Part shown: positions 21,563 through 31,890 of the stretch, in pieces | Numbering within the stretch: the stretch's first letter is position 1 | How the letters are laid out: the number at the start of each line of letters is the position of its first letter | NCBI RefSeq assembly: GCF_000003605.2 | Contig: NW_003127257.1 | Span: 1-32,448, forward strand | Reading direction: 5' to 3' | From: Saccoglossus kowalevskii | Lineage: Eukaryota; Hemichordata; Enteropneusta; Harrimaniidae | Length of the DNA: 32,448 nt | The notes under the pieces: model-generated | Database searches by the model: none | What the model was told of the DNA's origin: nothing | The model's input: the letters and a program-made list of their open reading frames with translations, nothing else | Translations under genes and position numbers: made by a program

Positions 21563-23242
21563 GTGTCATCAACTAAAATACTAGTAACTCAAGTTGTTCC
21601 GTTACACTCAGTGTCATTAACTAAAATACAAGAAACTCAAGTCATTCCCTTACACACAGTGTCATCAACTAAAATACAAGTAACTCAAGTCATTTCCTTA
21701 CACTCAGTGTCATCAACTAAAGTACTAGTAACTAAAGTCGTTCCTTTACGCTCAGTGTCATTAACTAAAATACAAGTAACTCAAGTCATTTCCTTACACT
21801 CAGTGTCATCAACTAAAGTACTAGTAACTAAAGTCGTTCCTTTACACTCAGTGTCATGGACTAAAATACTAGTAACTCAAGCCGTTTCCTTTCACTCAGT
21901 GTCATGGACTAAAATACTAGTAACTCAATTCATTCCCTTACACTCGATGCCATCAATTGAAATACAAGTAACTCAAGTCATTCCCTTACACTCAGTGTCA
22001 TCAACTAAAATACAAGTAACTAAAGTCGTTCCCTTGCACCCAGTGTCATCAACTGTAATACTAGAAACTCAAGTCATTCCCTTACACACAGTGTCATCAA
22101 CTAAAATACAAGTAACACAAGTCATTTCCTTACACTCAGTGTCATCAACTAAAATACAAGTAACTCAAGTCATTCCCTTACACTCAGTGTCATCAACTAA
22201 AATACAAGTAACTAAAGTCGTTCCCTTGCACCCAGTGTCATCAACTGTAATACTAGAAACTCAAGTCATTCCCTTACACACAGTGTCATCAACTAAAATA
22301 CAAGTAACACAAGTCATTTCCTTACACTCAGTGTCATCAACTAAAATACAAGTAACTCAAGTCATTCCCTTACACACAGTGTCATCAACTAAAATACAAG
22401 TAACATAAGTCATTTCCTTACACTCAGTGTCATCAACTAAAATACAAGTAACTCAAGTCATTCCCTTACACTCAGTGTCATCAACTAAAATACAAGTAAC
22501 TAAAGTCGTTCCCTTGCACCCAGTGTCATCAACTGTAATACTAGAAACTCAAGTCATTCCCTTACACACAGTGTCATCAACTAAAATACAAGTAACTCAA
22601 GTCATTCCCTTGCACTCAGTGTCATCAACTAAAATACAAGTAACTAAAGTCGTTCCCTTGCACCCAGTGTCATCAACTGTAATACTAGAAACTCAAGTCA
22701 TTCCCTTACACACAGTGTCATCAACTAAAATACAAGTAACTCAAGTCATTTCCTTACACTCAGGGTCATCAACTAAAATACAAGTAACTCAAGTCATTCC
22801 CTTACACACAGTGTCATCAACTAAAATACAAGTAACATAAGTCATTTCCTTACACTCAGTGTCATCAACTAAAATACAAGTAACTCAAGTCATTCCCTTA
22901 CACTCAGTGTCATCAACTAAAATACAAGTAACTAAAGTCGTTCCCTTGCACCCAGTGTCATCAACTGTAATACTAGAAACTCAAGTCATTCCCTTACACA
23001 CAGTGTCATCAACTAAAATACAAGTAACTCAAGTCATTCCCTTGCACTCAGTGTCATCAACTAAAATACAAGTAACTAAAGTCGTTCCCTTGCACCCAGT
23101 GTCATCAACTGTAATACTAGAAACTCAAGTCATTCCCTTACACACAGTGTCATCAACTAAAATACAAGTAACTCAAGTCATTTCCTTACACTCAGGGTCA
23201 TCAACTAAAATACAAGTAACTAAAGTCGTTCCCTTACACCCA
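21563..23242. repeat. g-h sub-array with 432-bp tandem duplication
   Basis: After a 13-mer start with an internal CTTTACGCTCAG hybrid, the array changes near 21960 to short cycles of a/b-like, g, h (ACTGTAATACTAG) and KIQVTQVIS monomers, in three- and four-unit steps. Bases 22427-22762 repeat as 22859-23194 at an offset of 432 (nine monomers) with no difference seen, including the CAGGGTC variant. Both are preceded by the stop TAACATAAG (22402 and 22834). The ACTGTAAT h form occurs only here and in the copy at 25.4-25.75 kb. Confidence 0.88.
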
Positions 23243-23584
23243 GTGTCATCAACGAAATTACTAGTAACTCAAGTCGTTCCCTTATACTCAGTGTCATTAA
23301 CTAAAATACTAGAAACGCAAGTCATTCCCTTACACTCAGTGTCATCAACTAAAATACAAGTAACTCAAGTCATTCCCTTACACTCAGTGTCATCAACTAA
23401 AATACAAGTAACTAAAGTCTTTCCCTTACACCCAGTGTCATCAACGAAAGTACTAGTAACTCAAGTCGTTCCCTTACACTCAGTGTCATTAACTAAAATA
23501 CGAGTAACTCAAGTCATTTCCTTACACTCAGTGTCATGGACTAAAATACAAGTAACTCAAGACGTTCCCTTACACTCAGTGTAA
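23243..23584. repeat. KLLV and k link
   Basis: Units KLLVTQVVPLYSV, SLTKILETQ, a/b-like, KVFPLHPV, KVLVTQVVP, SLTKIRV and SWTKIQVTQDVP end at a TAA in GTGTAATCAACT (23580). The copy at 25881 lacks two of these monomers, so its offset drops from 2638 to 2542 across the link, a clean 96-bp (two-monomer) length difference. Confidence 0.82.
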
Positions 23585-24317
23585 TCAACTAAAATACTAG
23601 TAACACAAGTCGTTCCCTTACACCCAGTGTCATCAAGTAAAATACTAGTAACTCAAGTCATTCCCTTACACTCAGTGTCATCAACTAAAATACAAGTAAC
23701 TCAAGTCATTACCTTACATTCAGTGTCATCAACTAAAATACAAGTAACTAAAGTCGTTCTCTTACACCCAGTGTCATCGACTAAAATACTAGAAACTCAA
23801 GTCATTCCCTTACACACAGTGCCATCAACTAAAATACAAGTAACTCAAGTCATTTCCTTACACTCAGTGTCATTAACTAAAATGCTAGTAACTCAAGTCG
23901 TTCCCTTACACCCAGTGTCATCAACGAAATTACTAGTAACTCAAGTCGTTCCCTTACACTCAGTGTCATTAACTAAAATACTAGAAACGCAAGTCATTCC
24001 ATTAGACTCAGTGTCATCAACTAAAATACAAGCAACTCAAGTCATTTCCTTACACTCAGTGCATCAACTAAAATACTAGTAACTCAAGTCATTCCCTTAC
24101 ACTCAGTGTCATCAACTAAAATACTAGTAACTCAAGTCGTTGCGTTACACTCAGTGTCATTAATTAAAATACAAGAAACTCAAGTCATTCCCTTACACTC
24201 AGTGTCATCAACTAAAATACAAGTAACTCAAGTCATTTCCTTACACTCAGTGTCATCAACTAAAATACTAGTAACTCAAGTCATTTCCTTACACTCAGTG
24301 TATCAACTAAAATACAA
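23585..24317. repeat. M2 copy matching 26127-26800
   Basis: About 23585-24260 matches 26127-26802 at an offset of 2542. Shared features are TAACACAAG, TCATCAAGTAAA, CTTACATTCAG, AATGCTAG, CATTAGACTCAG and CAAGCAACTC. One difference is TACTAGTAACTC near 24123 against TACTTGTAACTC near 26665. The M2 order is followed by j and a k monomer with TTGCGTTAC; a GTGTATCAAC 47-bp monomer lies at 24299. Confidence 0.87.
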
Positions 24318-25736
24318 GTAACTCAAGTCATTCCCTTACACTCAGTGTCATCAACTAAAATACTAGTAACTCAAGTCGTTGCGTTACACTCAGTTTCATT
24401 AATTAAAATACAAGAAACTCAAGTCATTTCCTTACACTCAGTGTCATCAACTAAAGTACTAGTAACTAAAGTCGTTCCTTTACACTCAGTGTAATGGACT
24501 AAAATACTAGTAACTCAAGCCGTTTCCTTTCACTCAGTGTCATGGACTAAAATACTAGTAACTCGATTCATTCCCTTACACTCATTGCCATCACCTGAAA
24601 TACAAGTAACTCAAGTCATTCCCTTACACTCAGTGTCATCAACTAAAATACAAGTAACTAAAGACGTTCCCTTGCACCCAGTGTCATCAACTATAATACT
24701 AGAAACTCAAGTCATTCCCTTACACACAGTGTCATCAACTAAAGTACAAGTAACTCAAGTCATTTCCTTACACTCAGTGTCATCAACTAAAATACTAGTA
24801 ACTCAAGTCATTCCATTACACTCAGTGTCATCAACTAAAATACAAGTAACTCAAGTCATTTCCTTACACTCAGTGCATCAACTAAAATACTAGTAACTCA
24901 AGTCATTCCCTTACACTCAGTGTCATCAACTAAAATACTAGTAACTCAAGTTGTTCCGTTACACTCAGTGTCATTAACTAAAATACAAGAAACTCAAGTC
25001 ATTCCCTTACACACAGTGTCATCAACTAAAATACAAGTAACTCAAGTCATTTCCTTACACTCAGTGTCATCAACTAAAGTACTAGTAACTAAAGTCGTTC
25101 TTTTACGCTCAGTGTCATTAACTAAAATACAAGTAACTCAAGTCATTTCCTTACACTCAGTGTCATCAACTAAAGTACTAGTAACTAAAGTCGTTCCTTT
25201 ACACTCAGTGTCATGGACTAAAATACTAGTAACTCAAGCCGTTTCCTTTCACTCAGTGTCATGGACTAAAATACTAGTAACTCAAGTCATTCCCTTACAC
25301 TCGATGCCATCAATTGAAATACAAGTAACTCAAGTCATTCCCTTACACTCAGTGTCATCAACTAAAATACAAGTAACTAAAGTCGTTCCCTTGCACCCAG
25401 TGTCATCAACTGTAATACTAGAAACTCAAGTCATTCCCTTACACACAGTGTCATCAACTAAAATACAAGTAACACAAGTCATTTCCTTACACTCAGTGTC
25501 ATCAACTAAAATACAAGTAACTCAAGTCATTCCCTTACACTCAGTGTCATCAACTAAAATACAAGTAACTAAAGTCGTTCCCTTGCACCCAGTGTCATCA
25601 ACTGTAATACTAGAAACTCAAGTCATTCCCTTACACACAGTGTCATCAACTAAAATACAAGTAACTCAAGTCATTCCCTTACACTCAGTGTCATCAACTA
25701 AAATACAAGTAACTAAAGTCGTTCCCTTGCAACCCA
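24318..25736. repeat. shifted copy of the 20.3-22.3 kb region lacking one 13-mer
   Basis: Bases 24318-24950 match 20338-20970 (offset 3980), and 24920-25680 match 21563-22323 (offset 3357). The offset change, 623 bp, equals exactly one 13-mer (20940-21562). The whole region was therefore copied and then gained or lost a single higher-order unit. Small differences are CTTTTACGCTC against CCTTTACGCTC and CTCAAGTCATTCCC against CTCAATTCATTCCC. Confidence 0.88.
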
Positions 25737-26126
25737 GTGTCACCAACTGTAATACTAGAAACTCAAGTCATTCCCTTACACACAGTGTCATCAACTAAAA
25801 TACAAGTAACTCAAGTCATTTCCTTACACTCAGGGTCATCAACTAAAATACAAGTAACTAAAGTCGTTCCCTTACACCCAGTGTCATCAACGAAATTACT
25901 AGTAACTCAAGTCGTTCCCTTATACTCAGTGTCATTAACTAAAATACTAGAAACGCAAGTCATTCCCTTACACTCAGTGTCATCAACTAAAATACAAGTA
26001 ACTCAAGTCATTCCCTTACACTCAGTGTCATCAACTAAAATACAAGTAACTAAAGTCGTTCCCTTACACCCAGTGTCATCAACGAAATTACTAGTAACTC
26101 AAGTCGTTCCCTTACACTCAGTGTAA
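25720..26126. repeat. 49-bp monomer and KLLV link copy
   Basis: An extra A in CCTTGCAACCCAGTG (near 25729) makes a 49-bp g monomer and ends the open stretch; the h monomer that follows reads GTGTCACCAACTG. Downstream units copy 23.2-23.58 kb minus two monomers and end at the same TAA (GTGTAATCAACT at 26122). Confidence 0.82.
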
Positions 26127-28085
26127 TCAACTAAAATACTAGTAACACAAGTCGTTCCCTTACACCCAGTGTCATCAAGTAAAATACTAGTAACTCAAGT
26201 CATTCCCTTACACTCAGTGTCATCAACTAAAATACAAGTAACTCAAGTCATTACCTTACATTCAGTGTCATCAACTAAAATACAAGTAACTAAAGTCGTT
26301 CTCTTACACCCAGTGTCATCGACTAAAATACTAGAAACTCAAGTCATTCCCTTACACACAGTGCCATCAACTAAAATACAAGTAACTCAAGTCATTTCCT
26401 TACACTCAGTGTCATTAACTAAAATGCTAGTAACTCAAGTCGTTCCCTTACACCCAGTGTCATCAACGAAATTACTAGTAACTCAAGTCGTTCCCTTACA
26501 CTCAGTGTCATTAACTAAAATACTAGAAACGCAAGTCATTCCATTAGACTCAGTGTCATCAACTAAAATACAAGCAACTCAAGTCATTTCCTTACACTCA
26601 GTGCATCAACTAAAATACTAGTAACTCAAGTCATTCCCTTACACTCAGTGTCATCAACTAAAATACTTGTAACTCAAGTCGTTGCGTTACACTCAGTGTC
26701 ATTAATTAAAATACAAGAAACTCAAGTCATTCCCTTACACTCAGTGTCATCAACTAAAATACAAGTAACTCAAGTCATTTCCTTACACTCAGTGTCATCA
26801 ACTAAAGTACTAGTAACTAAAGTCGTTCCTTAACACTCAGTGTCATGGACTAAAATACTAGTAACTCAAGCCGTTTCCTTTCACTCAGTGTCATGGACTA
26901 AAATACTAGTAACTCGATTCATTCCCTTACACTCAGTGCCATCACCTGAAATACAAGTAACTCAAGTCATTCCCTTACACTCAGTGTCATCAACTAAAAT
27001 ACAAGTAACTAAAGACGTTCCCTTGCACCCAGTGTCATAAACTATAATACTAGAAACTCAAGTCATTCCCTTACACACAGTGTCATCAACTAAAATACAA
27101 GTAACTCAAGTCATTTCTTTACACTCAGTGTCATCAACTAAAATACTAGTAACTCAAGTCATTCCCTTACACTCAGTGTCATCAACTAAAATACAAGTAA
27201 CTCAAGTCATTTCCTTACACTCAGTGTATCAACTAAAATACTAGTAACTCAAGTCATTCCCTTACACTCAGTGTCATCAACTAAAATACAAGTAACTCAA
27301 GTCGTTCCGTTACACTCAGTGTCATTAACTAAAATACAAGAAACTCAAGTCATTCCCTTACACTCAGTGTCATCAACTAAAATACAAGTAACTCAAGTCA
27401 TTTCCTTACACTCAGTGTCATCAACTAAAGTACTAGTAACTAAAGTCGTTCCTTTACACTCAGTGTCATGGACTAAAATACTAGTAACTCAAGCCGTTTC
27501 CTTTCACTCAGTATCATGGACTAAAATACTAGTAACTCGATTTATTCCCTTACACCCAGTGTCATCAAGTAAAATACTAGAAACTCAAGTCATTCCCTTA
27601 CACTCAGTGTCATCAACTAAAATACTAGTAACTCAAGTCGTTCCCTTACACCCAGTGTCATCAAGTAAAATACTAGTAACTCAAGTCATTTCCTTACACT
27701 CAGTGTCATCAACTAAAATACAAGTAACTCAAGTCGTTCTCTTACACCCAGTGTCATCGACTAAAATACTAGAAACTCAAGTCATTCCCTTACACACAGT
27801 GCCATCAACTAAAATACAAGTAACTCAAGTCATTTCCTTACACTCAGTGTCATTAACTAAAATACTAGTAACTCAAGTCGTTCCCTTACACCCAGTGTCA
27901 TCAACGAAATTACTAGTAACTCAAGTCGTTCCCTTACACTCAGTGTCATTAACTAAAATACTAGAAACGCAAGTCATTCCATTAGACTCAGTGTCATCAA
28001 CTAAAATACAAGCAACTCAAGTCATTTCCTTACACTCAGTGCATCAACTAAAATACTAGTAACTCAAGTCATTCCCTTACACTCA
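26127..28085. repeat. M2 copy, interrupted 13-mer and mixed run
   Basis: Bases 26127-26800 copy 23585-24260. The following 13-mer-like run has in-frame stops at 26831 (TTCCTTAAC) and 27038 (GTGTCATAAACTATAAT). A GTGTATCAAC 47-bp monomer lies near 27223. Bases 27271-28059 contain k-like, l, b, c, d, e fused to TCATCAAGTAAA monomers (27550-27700) and then M2 up to j at 28041. The e monomer at 27539 reads GATTTATTCC. Confidence 0.8.
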
Positions 28086-30625
28086 GTGTCATCAACTAAA
28101 ATACTAGTAACTCAAGTCGTTGCGTTACACTCAGTTTCATTAATTAAAATACAAGAAACTCAAGTCATTCCCTTACACTCAGTGTCATCAACTAAAATAC
28201 AAGTAACTCAAGTCATTTCCTTACACTCAGTGTCATCAACTAAAGTACTAGTAACTAAAGTCGTTCCTTTACACTCAGTGTCATGGACTAAAATACTAGT
28301 AACTCAAGCCGTTTCCTTTCACTCAGTGTCATGGACTAAAATACTAGTAACTCGATTAATTCCCTTACACTCATTGCCATCACCTGAAATACAAGTAACT
28401 CAAGTCATTCACTTACACTCAGTGTCATCAACTAAAATACAAGTAACTAAAGACGTTCCCTTGCACCCAGTGTCATCAACTATAATACTAGAAACTCAAG
28501 TCATTCCCTTACACACAGTGTCATCAACTAAAGTACAAGTAACTCAAGTCATTTCCTTACACTCAGTGTCATCAACTAAAATACTAGTAACTCAAGTCAT
28601 TCCATTACACTCAGTGTCATCAACTAAAATACAAGTAACTCAAGTCATTTCCTTACACTCAGTGCATCAACTAAAATACTAGTAACTCAAGTCATTCCCT
28701 TACACTCAGTGTCATCAACTAAAATACTAGTAACTCAAGTTGTTCCGTTACACTCAGTGTCATTAACTAAAATACAAGAAACTCAAGTCATTCCCTTACA
28801 CACAGTGTCATCAACTAAAATACAAGTAACTCAAGTCATTTCCTTACACTCAGTGTCATCAACTAAAGTACTAGTAACTAAAGTCGTTCCTTTACACTCA
28901 GTGTCATGGACTAAAATACTAGTAACTCAAGCCGTTTCCTTTCACTCAGTGTCATGGACTAAAATACTAGTAACTCGATTCATTCCCTTACACTCATTGC
29001 CATCACTTGAAATACAAGTAACTCAAGTCGTTCTCTTACACCCAGTGTCATCGACTAAAATACTAGAAACTCAAGTCATTCCCTTACACACAGTGCCATC
29101 AACTAAAATACAAGTAACTCAAGTCATTTCCTTACACTCAGTGTCATTAACTAAAATACTAGTAACTCAAGTCGTTCCCTTACACCCAGTGTCATCAACG
29201 AAATTACTAGTAACTCAAGTCGTTCCCTTACACTCAGTGTCATTAACTAAAATACTAGAAACGCAAGTCATTCCATTAGACTCAGTGTCATCAACTAAAA
29301 TACAAGCAACTCAAGTCATTTCCTTACACTCAGTGCATCAACTAAAATACTAGTAACTCAAGTCATTCCCTTACACTCAGTGTCATCAACTAAAATACTA
29401 GTAACTCAAGTCGTTGCGTTACACTCAGTTTCATTAATTAAAATACAAGAAACTCAAGTCATTCCCTTACACTCAGTGTCATCAACTAAAATACAAGTAA
29501 CTCAAGTCATTTCCTTACACTCAGTGTCATCAACTAAAGTACTAGTAACTAAAGTCGTTCCTTTACACTCAGTGTCATGGACTAAAATACTAGTAACTCA
29601 AGCCGTTTCCTTTCACTCAGTGTCATGGACTAAAATACTAGTAACTCGATTAATTCCCTTACACTCATTGCCATCACCTGAAATACAAGTAACTCAAGTC
29701 ATTCCCTTACACTCAGTGTCATCAACTAAAATACAAGTAACTAAAGACGTTCCCTTGCACCCAGTGTCATCAACTATAATACTAGAAACTCAAGTCATTC
29801 CCTTACACACAGTGTCATCAACTAAAGTACAAGTAACTCAAGTCATTTCCTTACACTCAGTGTCATCAACTAAAATACTAGTAACTCAAGTCATTCCATT
29901 ACACTCAGTGTCATCAACTAAAATACAAGTAACTCAAGTCATTTCCTTACACTCAGTGCATCAACTAAAATACTAGTAACTCAAGTCATTCCCTTACACT
30001 CAGTGTCATCAACTAAAATACTAGTAACTCAAGTTGTTCCGTTACACTCAGTGTCATTAACTAAAATACAAGAAACTTAAGTCATTCCCTTACACACAGT
30101 GTCATCAACTAAAATACAAGTAACTCAAGTCATTTCCTTACACTCAGTGTCATCAACTAAAGTACTAGTAACTAAAGTCGTTCCTTTACACTCAGTGTCA
30201 TGGACTAAAATACTAGTAACTCAAGCCGTTTCCTTTCACTCAGTGTCATGGACTAAAATACTAGTAACTCGATTCATTCCCTTACACTCATTGCCATCAC
30301 TTGAAATACAAGTAACTCAAGTCATTCCCTTACACTCAGTGTCATCAACTAAAATACAAGTAACTAAAGACGTTCCCTTGCACCCAGTGTCATCAACTAT
30401 AATACTAGAAACTCAAGTCATTCCCTTACACACAGTGTCATCAACTAAAGTACAAGTAACTCAAGTCATTTCCTTACACTCAGTGTCATCAACTAAAATA
30501 CTAGTAACTCAAGTCATTCCATTACACTCAGTGTCATCAACTAAAATACAAGTAACTCAAGTCATTTCCTTACACTCAGTGCATCAACTAAAATACTAGT
30601 AACTCAAGTCATTCCCTTACACTCA
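28086..30625. repeat. most regular higher-order array: 623, 671, 623, 623 bp
   Basis: k monomers mark starts at 28086, 28709, 29380, 30003 and 30626, giving periods of 623, 671, 623 and 623 bp. Units starting at 28086 and 29380 share TTGCGTTAC, CAGTTTCATT and GATTAATTCC; those at 28709 and 30003 share TTGTTCCG and TCACTTGAAA. The pattern is therefore an alternating dimer of two 13-mer subtypes. The 671-bp unit has its middle replaced by M2 (from about 29017). 28086-28700 matches 29380-29994 at an offset of 1294, one difference being CATTCACTTAC at 28410. A TAA lies at 30076 (GAAACTTAAG). Confidence 0.9.
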
Positions 30626-30830
30626 GTGTCATCAACTAAAATACTAGAAACTCAAGTTGTTCCGTTACACTCAGTGTCATTAACTAAAATACAAGAAACT
30701 CAAGTCATTCCCTTACACACAGTGTCATCAACTAAAATACAAGTAACTCAAGTCATTTCCTTACACTCAGTGTCATCAACTAAGTACTAGTAACTAAAGT
30801 CGTTCCTTTACGCTCAGTGTCAATTAAATA
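30626..30830. repeat. recombination joint with 44-bp hybrid monomer
   Basis: A 13-mer start (k, l, KIQV, b) runs into a c monomer that lost one A (ACTAAGTACTAG near 30778). It then passes through TTTACGCTCAGTGTC and joins directly to CAATTAAATACTAG (30821), which elsewhere follows GCAT in the 46-bp variant. The hybrid is 44 bp. To its left the sequence belongs to the 13-mer array; to its right it follows 18.26 kb. Confidence 0.85.
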
Positions 30831-31890
30831 CTAGTAACTCAAGTCATTTCCTTACACTCAGTGCATCAACTAAAATACTAGTAACTCAAGTCATTCCCTT
30901 ACACTCAGTGTCATCAACTAAAATACTAGTAACTCAAGTCGTTCCGTTACACTCAGTGTTATTAATTAAAATACAAGAAACTCAAGTCATTCCCTTACAC
31001 TCAGTGTCATCAACTAACGTACTAGTAACTAAAGTCGTTCCTTTACACTCAGTGTCATGGACTAAAATACTAGTAACTCGATTCATTCCCTTACACTCGG
31101 TGCCATCAACTGAAATACAAGTAACTCAAGTCATTCCCTTACACTCAGTGTCATCAACTAAAATAGAAGTAACTAAAGTCGTTCCCTTGCACCCAGTGTC
31201 ATCAACTATAATACTAGAAACTCAAGTCATTCCCTTACACTCAGTGTCATCAACTAAAATAAAAGTAACTAAAGTCGTTCCCTTGCACCCAGTGTCATCA
31301 ACTATAATACTAGAAACTCAAGTCATTCCCTTACACACAGTGTCATCAACTAAAATACAAGTAACTGAAGTCATTTCCTTACACTCAGTGTCATCAACTA
31401 AAATACTAGTAACTCAAGTCATTCCCTTACACTCAGTGTCATCAACTAAAATACAAGTAACTCAAGTCATTTCCTTACACTCAGTGCATCAACTAAAATA
31501 CTAGTAACTCAAGTCATTCCCTTACACTCAGTGTCATCAACTAAAATACTAGTAATTCAAGTCGTTCCGTTACACTCAGTGTCATTAACTAAAATACAAG
31601 AAACTCAAGTCATTCCCTTACACTCAGTGTCATCAACTAAAATACAAGTAACTCAAGTCATTTCCTTACACTCAGTGTCATCAACTAAAGTACTAGTAAC
31701 TAAAGTCGTTCCTTTACACTCAGTGTCATGGACTAAAATACTAGTAACTCAAGCCGTTTCCTTTCACTCAGTGTCATCGAGTAAAATACTAGTAACTCGA
31801 TTCATTCCCTTACACTCGGTGCCATCAACTGAAATACAAGTAACTCAAGTCATTCCCTTACACTCAGTGTCATCAACTAAAATACTATTA
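30820..31890. repeat. long-range copy of 18.26-19.24 kb with a 96-bp insertion
   Basis: From 30821 the sequence follows 18265 at an offset of 12556, and from the second h monomer onward at 12652. The extra 96 bp is an additional h-g pair near 31210-31305, with AAAATAAAAG. Shared rare variants are AACGTACTAG, AAAATAGAAG, TAATTCAAG (31553) and TCATCGAGTAAA (31769). Differences include GTGTTATTAATT at 30957, GTGTCATCAAC where 18 kb has GTGTCACCAAC, and absence of the TAA at 19062. Confidence 0.88.
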
